6,741 nucleotides of DNA, from positions 1 to 6,741 of the forward strand of contig DATBIO010000238.1 in assembly GCA_036556965.1 (NCBI GenBank), read 5' to 3'. The DNA comes from DATBIO01 sp036556965. GTDB lineage: Bacteria; Acidobacteriota; Vicinamibacteria; Fen-336. Positions within the stretch are counted from its first letter, which is position 1. Every line of letters starts with the position of its first letter. This document shows, in pieces, positions 1 to 6,689 of this stretch. The notes under the pieces are model-generated. The model made no database searches, was not told where the DNA came from, and saw only the letters and a program-made list of their open reading frames with translations. Made by a program: the position numbers and the translations under genes.

Positions 1-818
1 TGGGGCGCTCCTTCGAACGGATGCGGCAGGAGCTGTCCCGCGCCCTGGACGCCGTGCTGGAGTCGCGCCGCGACCTGGCGGCGCGGGTGGCGGAGCGCAC
101 CGCGGAGCTGGAAACGCTCTACCATGCCCTGCGCCGGCGCGACGAGTCGCGCGGGCACCTCCTGCGCCGGGTGATCGGCGCCCAGGAGGAGGAGCGCAAG
201 CGGATTGCGCGCGAGCTCCATGACGACACCTGCCAGGCGCTGACCGTGCTGGGGATGCGGCTCGACTCCCTGCAGGACGGCTGCCGGGGGAAGGCGCGCC
301 AGGGCCTGGCCGAGGCGCGCGCGCTGGCGCAGCGCACCACGGAGGGCGTGCACCGGCTCATCTTCGACCTTCGGCCCTCGGTGCTCGACGACCTGGGCCT
401 CCTGGCCGCCCTGCGCTGGCTGGCCTCCCGCTACCTCGAGCCGCTGGGGGTGGCCGTGCGCTGCGAAGTGGAGGAGCTCGACGCCCGCCTCCCGTCCGAG
501 GTCGAGACCGCCCTCTTCCGCGCCGCCCAGGAGGCAGTGGGCAACGTGGCGCGGCACGCCGAGGCGCGCAGCGTCGCCATCCGCGCGCGCCGCGCCGGCG
601 AGGCGCTGGAGATCACCATCGAGGACGACGGGCGCGGCTTCGCGCCCGCGGACGCCATGGCGGCCGCCCCCAGCGGGCGCGGCCTGGGGCTCCTCGGCAT
701 GCGCGAGCGGCTCGCGCTGCTGGGCGGCGCGGCCAGCATCGACTCCTCCCCCGGGCACGGCACGCGCGTCGTGCTGCGGGCGCCCCTGCCCGTCGCCGCC
801 GGACACGCGCATGCCTGA
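1..818 (+). CDS. NarL-family sensor histidine kinase, 5'-truncated by window edge (HAMP end, HisKA_3, HATPase_c)
   Basis: This is the C-terminal part of a two-component sensor kinase that autophosphorylates on histidine and should pass the phosphate to the regulator encoded next. The first ATG in the window is at 21, but the frame is open from base 3 and reads GRSFERM before continuing RQEL. That looks like the end of a HAMP linker, so the real start is upstream and the full protein is probably membrane-bound. Counting from the ATG at 21: coiled coil about 5-60; HisKA_3 about 50-118 with RELHDD and phospho-acceptor His67; HATPase_c about 160-257 with the N-box around Asn175 (QEAVGNVARHA), G1 motif DDGRGF at 202-207 and G2 motif GRGLGLLGMRER at 219-230. 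All catalytic motifs are intact. The stop overlaps the next gene by 8 nt, implying translational coupling. The signal sensed cannot be told because the sensor domain lies outside the window. Confidence 0.93.
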   Translation, partial: GRSFERMRQELSRALDAVLESRRDLAARVAERTAELETLYHALRRRDESRGHLLRRVIGAQEEERKRIARELHDDTCQALTVLGMRLDSLQDGCRGKARQGLAEARALAQRTTEGVHRLIFDLRPSVLDDLGLLAALRWLASRYLEPLGVAVRCEVEELDARLPSEVETALFRAAQEAVGNVARHAEARSVAIRARRAGEALEITIEDDGRGFAPADAMAAAPSGRGLGLLGMRERLALLGGAASIDSSPGHGTRVVLRAPLPVAAGHAHA

Positions 819-1458
819 GATCCGCGTGGTGGTGGCCGACGACCACGCGCTGGTGCGCGAGGGAGTGCGCGCGCTCCTCGACGGCTGTCCCGACATCGCC
901 GTGGTGGGCGAGGCCGCGGACGGCCTGCAGGCCATCGAGCAGTGCCGCCTGCGGCAGCCCGACGTGCTCCTGCTGGACGTCGCCATGCCGGGCCTGGGCG
1001 GTCTGGAGGCGGCCCTCGCCGTCCGGCGCGAGTGCCCGCGCACGCGCATCGTGGTCCTCTCCCAGTACGACGACCGCGAGTACGTGACGCGCTTCCTGAA
1101 GCTGGGCGTCGCCGGGTACGTCCTGAAGAAGACGGTGGGGCGTGACCTGGCCTCGGCCGTGCGCGCTGCGCACCGCGGGGGGGTCGTGCTCGACCCGGAG
1201 GTGGCCCGCGCCGCGCTGGACGACCGCGGCCGGCCCGCCGCCCAGGAGTCGCCCGACCCCTACGACACCCTGACCGACCGCGAGAAGCAGGTGCTCAAGC
1301 TGGTCGCGGAGGGGAGGTCGAACAAGGAGGTGGCGCAGGACCTCGGCATCAGCGTCAAGACCGCCATGAGCCACCGCGAGCACGTCATGGCGAAGCTCGA
1401 CGTCCACAACCGCACCGAGCTGGTCCGCTTCGCGCTGCAGCGGGGCGTCATCGTCTGA
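811..1458 (+). CDS. LuxR/NarL-family response regulator (REC-HTH)
   Basis: This is a cytoplasmic DNA-binding response regulator of 215 aa, the usual length for the NarL/FixJ group. The receiver domain spans about 4-120: acidic pair Asp10/Asp11, phospho-acceptor Asp56 in LLLDVAMP, switch Ser84 and conserved Lys106 in GYVLKK. The LuxR/GerE-type helix-turn-helix spans about 152-212 (LTDREKQVLKLVAEGRSNKEVA, then GISVKTAMSHREHVMAKL). The recognition helix reads KTAMSHR where most relatives have KTVETHR, so its DNA target may differ from the common type. ATG 811 lies inside the end of the kinase gene (8-nt overlap) with no strong Shine-Dalgarno, so translation probably depends on coupling. Overlap and matching family types make the upstream kinase the likely partner. 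Target genes are not evident from the sequence. Confidence 0.95.
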   Translation: MPEIRVVVADDHALVREGVRALLDGCPDIAVVGEAADGLQAIEQCRLRQPDVLLLDVAMPGLGGLEAALAVRRECPRTRIVVLSQYDDREYVTRFLKLGVAGYVLKKTVGRDLASAVRAAHRGGVVLDPEVARAALDDRGRPAAQESPDPYDTLTDREKQVLKLVAEGRSNKEVAQDLGISVKTAMSHREHVMAKLDVHNRTELVRFALQRGVIV

Positions 1459-1480
1459 GGGAGGGCGCCGGCTTCGCGAC

Positions 1481-1510
1481 TTGACCCACCGACGAGGTGG
1501 TGGCTAGGAT
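1481..1510 (+). promoter_or_regulatory. Candidate sigma70-type promoter for the hybrid kinase
   Basis: TTGACC at 1481-1486 matches the -35 consensus at 5 of 6 positions. TAGGAT at 1505-1510 matches the -10 consensus at 4 of 6, including the key TA and final AT. The spacer is 18 bp. Transcription would begin near 1516-1518, leaving a leader of about 35 nt before ATG 1551. The site lies only 22 bp after the response-regulator stop, so the hybrid kinase could be transcribed separately from the upstream pair. This is a match by eye in GC-rich DNA and has not been tested. Confidence 0.4.
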
Positions 1511-1512
1511 CG

Positions 1513-1530
1513 GCCCGGGCTTGCCCGGGC
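1513..1530. repeat. 18-bp inverted repeat overlapping the predicted transcription start
   Basis: Two copies of GCCCGGGC (1513-1520 and 1523-1530) are separated by TT. Each copy is itself palindromic, so the whole is a near-perfect palindrome and could also fold as a 7-bp GC hairpin with a CTTG loop. It starts 3 bp after the candidate -10 box, where a repressor site or start-proximal structure could act. No T-tract follows, which argues against a classical intrinsic terminator for the upstream genes. The arms are pure G+C, so chance in this composition is possible. Confidence 0.5.
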
Positions 1531-1550
1531 GGCCCCATCCACTCCGCCTC

Positions 1551-3434
1551 ATGGAGCAGCAGCGCACAGAAACGCCCCCTGCGCGACAGCGCCGCGCGTC
1601 GATGGCGGTGCTTCGCCTCCGGCTGCTGGTGGCGGCGGCCATCGCCGCCATCTTCGCGATCGACGCAACGACCCTCGGCATCCAGGTCTGGATCCTCTAC
1701 CTGGCCGTCCTCCTCCTCGCCACGGCCCTGCCCGGGCGCGACGAGGTCCTCCTGGTGGCCGGCGCCTGCACGCTGGCCACGGTGGCCGGGCACGTGCTCA
1801 TGCCCCCGGCTGCGGACGCCGTGTCGTTGGCCATCGTCAACCGCGGCCTCCTGGTGCTGGCCCTGTGGATCGTCACCTTCATCGCCCTGCGCGGCCGGCG
1901 CACGGAAGCGTCCCTGGCCGAGGAGCAGCGCTTCCGCGCCCTCCTCGAGTCGGCGCCGGACGCCATGGTCATCGTGGACGCCTCCGGCCGCATCGTCCTC
2001 GTCAACTCGCAGACGGAGGCGCTGTTCGGCTACGACCGCCACGACCTCCTGGGACAGCCCGTGGAGCGCCTCATCCCCGCGCACCTGGGCGAGCGCCACC
2101 GCGCGCACCGGGCCGACTACGCGGCCGCCCCCCGGGCCCGCAACATGGGCACCGGCCTGGAGCTGGAGGGGCTGCGCCGCGACGGCACCACCTTCCCCGT
2201 GGAGATCGCGCTGGGCCCGCTGCGGTCGGAGGAGGGGATGCTGGTGTCGGCGGCCATACGCGACATCGGCGACCGCAAGCGCACCGAGCGCGCCCTGCGC
2301 GAGAGCGAGGAGGCGTTGCGCGCCGCCGATCGCCGCAAGGACGACTTTCTGGCCACGCTCGGGCACGAGCTGCGGAACCCCCTGGCCGCCGTCCGCAACG
2401 CGGTCCGCGTGCTGCGCCACCCCGCGGTGGGGGCCGCCCAGGCGGAGTGGGGCCGCGCGGTCATCGAGGCGCAGTCCCGCCAGATGGCACGCCTCATCGA
2501 CGACCTGCTCGACGTCGGCCGCATCGCCCGCAACGCCATCGAGCTGCGGCGCGGGCGCGTGGAGCTGGCCGAGCTGCTGCGCCTGGTGGAGGCATCGGCC
2601 CGCGGCCTCGTGGAGGAGCGGGGGCACGAGCTGCGCCTGGACCTCCCGCGCGAGGACCTGCACCTGGAGGCGGACGCGGCGCGCCTCACGCAGGTCTTCG
2701 CCAACCTCCTCGACAACTCCGTGAAGTACACGCCGCCCGGCGGCCGCATCTCGGTCACCGCCGGGCGGGAGGGCGACACCGCCGTGGTGCGCGTCCAGGA
2801 CACGGGGATCGGGCTGACCGCCGACGCGCTGCCGCACGTGTTCGAGATGTTCTTCCGCGCCGACCGCTCCCTGGAGCAGTCGCAGAGCGGCCTGGGCGTG
2901 GGTTTGACGCTGGCGCACCAGCTCGTGCGCCTGCACGGCGGCACGCTGGAGGCCCGCAGCCCCGGCGCGGGAGCGGGCAGCGAGTTCACCGTCCGCCTTC
3001 CCGCGCTTGCCGCCGCTCCCCCGCGGCCGGCGGCGGCCCCCGCCGTGGCGCCGGGCCCCAGCCCGCGGCGCATCCTGGTGGTGGACGACAACCGGCAGGC
3101 GGCGGACTCGCTGGCCGTTCTCCTGCGCCTCGACGGCCACGAGGTGGCCACGGCCTACGACGGGCTGGAGGCGGTGGCGGTGGCGGAGCAGTACCGGCCC
3201 CACCTGGCCCTGCTCGACATCGGCATGCCGAACCTGAACGGCTACGAGGCGGCGCGGCGGATCCGTGACCTTCCGGCCTCGGCCCACACCCGACTCGTGG
3301 CCCTCACGGGTTGGGGCCAGGAGGAGGACCGGCGCCGGGCCGCGGAGGCGGGCTTCGACTCCCACCTCGTGAAGCCCGTGGACCCGGAGGCCCTGGACCG
3401 CCTGCTCCGGGACGTGCCGGCCACGCCGGCCTGA
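1551..3434 (+). CDS. Membrane hybrid sensor histidine kinase (4 TM-PAS-HisKA-HATPase_c-REC)
   Basis: This is a hybrid two-component kinase of 627 aa from ATG 1551. A GTG at 1497 would add 18 residues but lies within the candidate promoter; ATG 1602 is also possible. Neither ATG has a good Shine-Dalgarno. Domains from ATG 1551: about four membrane helices (20-43, 44-62, 64-84, 91-115) with almost no periplasmic loops; PAS about 126-244, including NMGTGLELEG and DGTTFPVEI; HisKA about 260-325 with GHELRNPL and phospho-His272; HATPase_c about 370-485 with N-box Asn385/Asn389, G1 DTGIGL at 417-422, F-box near 431 and G2 GLGVGL at 447-452; an Ala/Pro linker; and a REC domain about 507-622 with Asp512/513, phospho-Asp556, Thr586 and Lys608. 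All key residues are present. There is no output domain, so phosphate must pass to an HPt or another partner not seen here, or the REC modulates the kinase. The signal is unknown; the membrane-buried N-terminus and PAS suggest membrane-state or redox/ligand sensing, as inference. Confidence 0.93.
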   Translation: MEQQRTETPPARQRRASMAVLRLRLLVAAAIAAIFAIDATTLGIQVWILYLAVLLLATALPGRDEVLLVAGACTLATVAGHVLMPPAADAVSLAIVNRGLLVLALWIVTFIALRGRRTEASLAEEQRFRALLESAPDAMVIVDASGRIVLVNSQTEALFGYDRHDLLGQPVERLIPAHLGERHRAHRADYAAAPRARNMGTGLELEGLRRDGTTFPVEIALGPLRSEEGMLVSAAIRDIGDRKRTERALRESEEALRAADRRKDDFLATLGHELRNPLAAVRNAVRVLRHPAVGAAQAEWGRAVIEAQSRQMARLIDDLLDVGRIARNAIELRRGRVELAELLRLVEASARGLVEERGHELRLDLPREDLHLEADAARLTQVFANLLDNSVKYTPPGGRISVTAGREGDTAVVRVQDTGIGLTADALPHVFEMFFRADRSLEQSQSGLGVGLTLAHQLVRLHGGTLEARSPGAGAGSEFTVRLPALAAAPPRPAAAPAVAPGPSPRRILVVDDNRQAADSLAVLLRLDGHEVATAYDGLEAVAVAEQYRPHLALLDIGMPNLNGYEAARRIRDLPASAHTRLVALTGWGQEEDRRRAAEAGFDSHLVKPVDPEALDRLLRDVPATPA

Positions 3435-3523
3435 GACGGGCCTCCGCGCCCGCATTCTTCGCGGCCTGTCCACCCGCAGCCGCCTATTAACGCAGGACTT
3501 GCGCGGCGGGCGGGCCTATTGGG

Positions 3524-3539
3524 CTGCACGGAACTTGCT
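3524..3539 (+). promoter_or_regulatory. Candidate sigma54 (RpoN) -24/-12 promoter of the heme operon
   Basis: The sequence CTGCACG-GAAC-TTGCT resembles the RpoN consensus TGGCACG-N4-TTGCW. The -12 element is exact, and the -24 element matches at its last five of seven positions. The key dinucleotides are correctly spaced: TG at 3525-3526, ten bases, then GC at 3537-3538. The weak point is T in place of the first G of the normally near-invariant GG. Transcription would start about 3549-3550, just before the Shine-Dalgarno at 3552. No enhancer-binding-protein site can be identified with confidence. Confidence 0.27.
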
Positions 3540-3551
3540 CTTGGCGCGGGC

Positions 3552-3555
3552 GGAG
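3552..3555 (+). promoter_or_regulatory. Shine-Dalgarno GGAG that decides the start at 3561
   Basis: GGAG lies 5 nt before ATG 3561. It supports that start over the in-frame TTG at 3519, which would add 14 residues of unconserved-looking sequence. A later in-frame ATG at 3594 also has a GGGA-like stretch before it and cannot be excluded, but it would shorten the segment just before the first membrane helix. Confidence 0.6.
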
Positions 3556-3560
3556 CCAAG

Positions 3561-4415
3561 ATGCCCCTGACCACTCCGGGTTGGGACGCGGGAATGCGGG
3601 CCGCCGTCAGCCTGCTGAACCTGCTCCTGCCGCTGCTCTACGGAGCGGCCACCGTCGCCTACGCGGTGGACTTCTTCCGGGACCTGGCCCCGGCGGCACG
3701 CCGCGCCCGGCGGCTGCTGGGCGTGACCATCGCCCTCCACGCCCTGTACCTCGGCCTGCGCACGGTCCTCTACGAGCACATCCCGCTGGCCTCGTCCTTC
3801 GAGGTGCTGACCACGGTCGCCCTCGCCCTCGCCGTCGTCTACCTGTGGGTCGAGCGGCGGACGGGCGTGGTCAAGACCGGCATGTTCATCGTGGCCTTCT
3901 GCTTCACGTTCCAGGCCGTGTCCTCGGCCTTCCTGACCAACCCCCTGCGCTTCCCCGAGGTCCTGCGCAGCCCGCTGTTCGGCCTGCACACGATGGCGGC
4001 CGTGCTCGGCGACACCGCCTTCGCGGTGTCCGCGGTCTACGGGGTGCTCTTCCTGCTCCTCCACCACGAGCTCAAGGCCAGCCGCTTCGGCATCGTCTAC
4101 CAGCGGCTGCCGCCCCTCGACGTGCTCGCGCGCCTGAGCCTGCGCGCCGCCGTGCTGGGACTGGCCTTCCTGACCCTCACCATCGCCATCGGCGCCGTGT
4201 GGGCCGCGCAGCAGTTCCCCGGGTTCCACGGCGACCCCAAGTTCCTGCTCATCCTGCTCGTCTGGCTCGTCTACGGCGCGGCGCTCGGGCTGAACTACCG
4301 CTGGGGCTGGAACGGGCGGCGCGCCATCTACGTGTCGCTGCTCGGCTTCGCGCTGATGCTGGCCCAGGCCGCCATCGCGCGCCTCTGGCTCCGCAGCTTC
4401 CACGGCTTCGCCTGA
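3561..4415 (+). CDS. CcsA/HemX-like membrane protein (cytochrome c assembly family)
   Basis: This is an integral membrane protein of 284 aa with about eight helices (roughly 17-37, 52-72, 79-97, 103-123, 143-168, 196-216, 227-246, 254-276), the architecture of the cytochrome c biogenesis CcsA / HemX / YpjD family. Family-like features include the IPLASSFE stretch at 74-81, conserved-type His143 in GLHTMAAVLGDTAF, GAVWA at 211-215, NGRRAIYVSLLGF at 251-263 and a C-terminal His281 in FHGFA, which resembles the LHSY end of CcsA. The WWD motif (WGxxWxWDPKE) is degenerate: only DPK (225-227) remains and most Trp are replaced. True CcsA handles heme for cytochrome c ligation. In Bacillus, HemX is a hem-operon membrane protein that lowers HemA levels. 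Lying directly before hemA with a 1-nt overlap, this one is more likely a HemX-type partner of heme synthesis, as inference. Confidence 0.85.
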   Translation: MPLTTPGWDAGMRAAVSLLNLLLPLLYGAATVAYAVDFFRDLAPAARRARRLLGVTIALHALYLGLRTVLYEHIPLASSFEVLTTVALALAVVYLWVERRTGVVKTGMFIVAFCFTFQAVSSAFLTNPLRFPEVLRSPLFGLHTMAAVLGDTAFAVSAVYGVLFLLLHHELKASRFGIVYQRLPPLDVLARLSLRAAVLGLAFLTLTIAIGAVWAAQQFPGFHGDPKFLLILLVWLVYGAALGLNYRWGWNGRRAIYVSLLGFALMLAQAAIARLWLRSFHGFA

Positions 4416-5737
4416 TGGACTCCGCCCGGCTGCTCCTCCTCGGCGTCAGCCACCGCACGGCACCCCTCGAGGTGCGCGAGGCGCTGGCCTTCGCCCCCGC
4501 CCAGGTGAAGGAAGCGCTGGACGTGGCGCGCCGCGACGGCGTGCTGCACGAGAGCCTGATCCTCTCCACGTGCAACCGCACGGAGGTCTACGCGCTGTCC
4601 GCGGACCCGGAGCGGGCGGAGGCCTACGTGCGCGACCTGGTGCGGCGGCTCAAGGGCAGCGACTTCCTGCAGCCGGGCCCCCACCGCTATCGCCACCAGG
4701 ACCGGGAGACGGTGGCCCACCTCTTCCGCGTGGCCGCCGGCGTCGACTCCATGGTGCTCGGGGAGCCCCAGATCCTCGGCCAGGTCAAGGACGCCCTCGA
4801 CCTGGGCACGGAGGGACGCGCCGTGGGGCCCTTCATCGGCCGCCTGCTCATGGAGGCGGTGCGGGTGGGCAAGCGCGCGCGCGCGGAGACGGAGATCGGA
4901 GCGGGAGCCGTCTCCGTGGCCTCGGCGGCGGTGGCCCTCACGCGGAAGATCTTCAGCGACCTGGCCGGGAAGCGCGTGCTGGTGGTGGGGGCGGGCGAGA
5001 CGGGCCGCCTGGCCGCGCGGCACTTCGCCGAGCAGCGCCCGGCGGAGATCGTGATCGTCAACCGGACCCTCGAGCGGGCAGAGAGCCTGGCCGCCGAGCT
5101 GGACGGCAGGGCGCTCCCCCTCTCCGCCCTGCCCGAGGCGCTGGCGCGCGCCGACGTGCTCGTCACCGCCACCGGGTCGCCGGGACCCCTGATCTCGGCC
5201 GAGCACCTGCGCCTGGCCATGCGCGAGCGCGGGCGCCGCCCGATGGTGGTGATGGACATCGCGGTCCCGCGCGACGTGGACCCCGCCGCCGCGCGGCTGG
5301 ACAACGTGTTCCTCCACAGCATCGACGCCCTGCGCGCCCTGGTGGACCAGAACCTGACGCGGCGCCGGCACGCGGTGCCGCGCGTGCTGGCCATCGTGGA
5401 CGAGGAGGTGGCGCGCTTCTTCGACTGGGTGCGCGCGCTCGGGGTGACCCCGGTGGTGCGGGCCCTGCGCGAGCACTTCGAGAGCCTGCGCGAGGCGGAG
5501 CTGGAGCGGCACCGGAAGCACTTCGACCCCGCGCTGCACGCGCGGCTGGACGCGCTCACGCGGGCGCTGGTCAACAAGCTCCTCCACCAGCCGACCACCG
5601 CCATCAAGGGCTTCGACCGCTCGACCCACGAGGGCCTCCTCCGTCTCGACGCCGCCCGCGAGCTCTTCGGCCTCGCCCTGGCCGAGGAGCCCTCTCCGGA
5701 GACAGAAGGCGCCGAGCTGCGGGCCCGTGCCGGCTGA
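4415..5737 (+). CDS. hemA: Glutamyl-tRNA reductase
   Basis: This enzyme catalyses the first committed step of C5-pathway tetrapyrrole synthesis: NADPH-dependent reduction of glutamyl-tRNA(Glu) to glutamate-1-semialdehyde in the cytoplasm. The protein is 440 aa, near the usual 420-450. The catalytic domain shows GVSHRTAPLEVRE at 10-22, the nucleophile Cys53 in LSTCNRTEVY, and HLFRVAAGVDSMVLGEPQILGQ (His102, then 103-123), the family signature. The Rossmann domain begins near 183 with VLVVGAGETG (Gly192, Gly194, Gly197) and contains VNRT at 215-218 and the MDIAVPRDVDP stretch at 280-290. The C-terminal helical dimerisation domain is about 325-422. The start codon shares its A with the stop of the membrane-protein gene (TGATG) and has no Shine-Dalgarno, so translation should rely on reinitiation. 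All key residues are intact. The next gene starts inside its 3' end. Confidence 0.98.
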   Translation: MDSARLLLLGVSHRTAPLEVREALAFAPAQVKEALDVARRDGVLHESLILSTCNRTEVYALSADPERAEAYVRDLVRRLKGSDFLQPGPHRYRHQDRETVAHLFRVAAGVDSMVLGEPQILGQVKDALDLGTEGRAVGPFIGRLLMEAVRVGKRARAETEIGAGAVSVASAAVALTRKIFSDLAGKRVLVVGAGETGRLAARHFAEQRPAEIVIVNRTLERAESLAAELDGRALPLSALPEALARADVLVTATGSPGPLISAEHLRLAMRERGRRPMVVMDIAVPRDVDPAAARLDNVFLHSIDALRALVDQNLTRRRHAVPRVLAIVDEEVARFFDWVRALGVTPVVRALREHFESLREAELERHRKHFDPALHARLDALTRALVNKLLHQPTTAIKGFDRSTHEGLLRLDAARELFGLALAEEPSPETEGAELRARAG

Positions 5738-6689
5738 GCCCGGGCTCCGCCTGGGGACGCGGGGCAGCCGCCTGGCCCTGTGGCAGGCCGACCACGTGGC
5801 CGCCCGCCTGCGCGGGCAGCACCCCGGCCTCCACCTGGAGCGGGTGGTGGTGCAGACCGTCGGCGACCGCGTCCTCGACACGCCGCTGGCTCGCATCGGG
5901 GACAAGGGCCTTTTCACCAAGGAGCTCGAGAAGGCGCTGCGGGACGGGGAGATCGACGTGGCCGTGCACAGCCTCAAGGACCTGCCCACCCGCCTCCCGG
6001 ACGGCCTCGCTCTCCACGCCGTGCTGGAGCGGGAGGACGCCCGCGACGCCCTCGTGGCTCCCGCCGCCGGCCGCCTGGACGACCTCCCCGCGCGCGCCCG
6101 CGTGGGCACCTCGTCCCTGCGCCGGCGCGCCCAGCTCCTGGCCCTGCGCCCCGACCTCGAGGTGGCCGACCTGCGCGGCAACGTCCCCACGCGGCTCGAC
6201 CGGCTGGACCACGGCGACTACGCGGCGATCGTCATGGCCTACGCCGGCCTGCTCCGGCTGGGCCTGGGCGCGCGCGCCACCGAGGTGCTGGGGCCGGAAC
6301 GCATGCTCCCCGCGGTGGGGCAGGGCGCGCTCGGCCTGGAGACGCGCGCGGGGGACGAGAGGGTGGGCCGGCTCCTGGCGCCGCTGGAGCACCCACCGAC
6401 GCGCCTGGCCACCACCGCCGAGCGGGCGCTCCTCGCCGCCCTCGAGGGAGGCTGCCAGGTCCCGATCGGCGCGCTGGGCGAATGGGACGGGGACGGCCTC
6501 GTGCTGCACGGGCTGGTATCGGACCTCGACGGGCGCGAGGCGCTGCGCGAGGTGGCGCGGGCTCGCGTGGCCGACGAGGACGCCGCGCGGCGCCTCGGCG
6601 CCGGCCTGGCCGGCCGGCTGGAGGCGCGGGGGGCGCGGCGCATCCTGGAGGCGATCGCCGACCGGGCCGTGGCGCGGGTGGGCGCGTGA
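5727..6689 (+). CDS. hemC: Porphobilinogen deaminase (hydroxymethylbilane synthase)
   Basis: This cytoplasmic enzyme condenses four porphobilinogen molecules into linear hydroxymethylbilane, using a covalently bound dipyrromethane cofactor. The protein is 320 aa, typical for the family. Visible signatures: LRLGTRGSRLALWQ at 7-20; GDKGLFTKELEKAL at 58-71; VAVHSLKDLPT at 78-88 with catalytic Asp85 and Lys84; GTSSLRRRAQL at 127-137 with substrate-binding Arg132/Arg133; LRGNVPTRL at 149-157; PAVGQGAL at 195-202; and EGGCQVPIGA at 240-249 with cofactor-bearing Cys243. The start is GTG at 5727, overlapping hemA by 11 nt. There is no strong Shine-Dalgarno, which fits coupled translation. No other in-frame start precedes the conserved LRLGTRGS motif as closely. 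The enzyme appears fully functional. Confidence 0.98.
   Translation: MPAEPGLRLGTRGSRLALWQADHVAARLRGQHPGLHLERVVVQTVGDRVLDTPLARIGDKGLFTKELEKALRDGEIDVAVHSLKDLPTRLPDGLALHAVLEREDARDALVAPAAGRLDDLPARARVGTSSLRRRAQLLALRPDLEVADLRGNVPTRLDRLDHGDYAAIVMAYAGLLRLGLGARATEVLGPERMLPAVGQGALGLETRAGDERVGRLLAPLEHPPTRLATTAERALLAALEGGCQVPIGALGEWDGDGLVLHGLVSDLDGREALREVARARVADEDAARRLGAGLAGRLEARGARRILEAIADRAVARVGA

Larger units (their letters stand above)
3435..3560 (+). other. 126-bp intergenic region upstream of the heme operon
   Basis: This is the largest non-coding gap in the window and the probable regulatory region of the heme operon. It holds a weak inverted repeat, CCGCG at 3444-3448 and CGCGG at 3460-3464 with an 11-nt loop and no T-tract, so it is a poor terminator candidate. 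It also has one conspicuous AT-rich patch, TATTAA at 3485-3490, without a convincing -35 at proper spacing, then a sigma54-like motif and a ribosome binding site listed separately. No small gene is supported here. A TTG at 3519 could extend the next gene in frame, but the ATG at 3561 is better placed. Confidence 0.6.

Noticed and set aside
1865..3268. 467-codon + strand frame inside the hybrid kinase
   Set aside because: It is an out-of-frame shadow dominated by Pro, Arg, Gly and Ala; the kinase frame carries every expected motif.
3444..3464. CCGCG-N11-CGCGG inverted repeat after the hybrid kinase, considered as a terminator
   Set aside because: The stem is only 5 bp, the loop is long and no T-tract follows. 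A role as an activator site for the sigma54-like promoter is possible but unsupported.
1260..3473. 737-codon antisense open frame opposite the hybrid kinase
   Set aside because: It is rich in Arg, Gly, His, Gln and Val with no recognisable domain and mirrors a kinase whose motifs are all intact. Stop-poor antisense frames are expected at this GC content.
3581..4414. Apparent N-terminal extension of hemA, 278 codons in the hemA frame
   Set aside because: It is Pro/Arg/Ala-rich out-of-frame reading of the membrane-protein gene. HemA homology begins at the ATG at 4415.
4328..6190. 620-codon antisense open frame across hemA and hemC
   Set aside because: It has low-complexity Arg/Ala/Gly/His composition, spans two clearly real genes and shows no domain motif.
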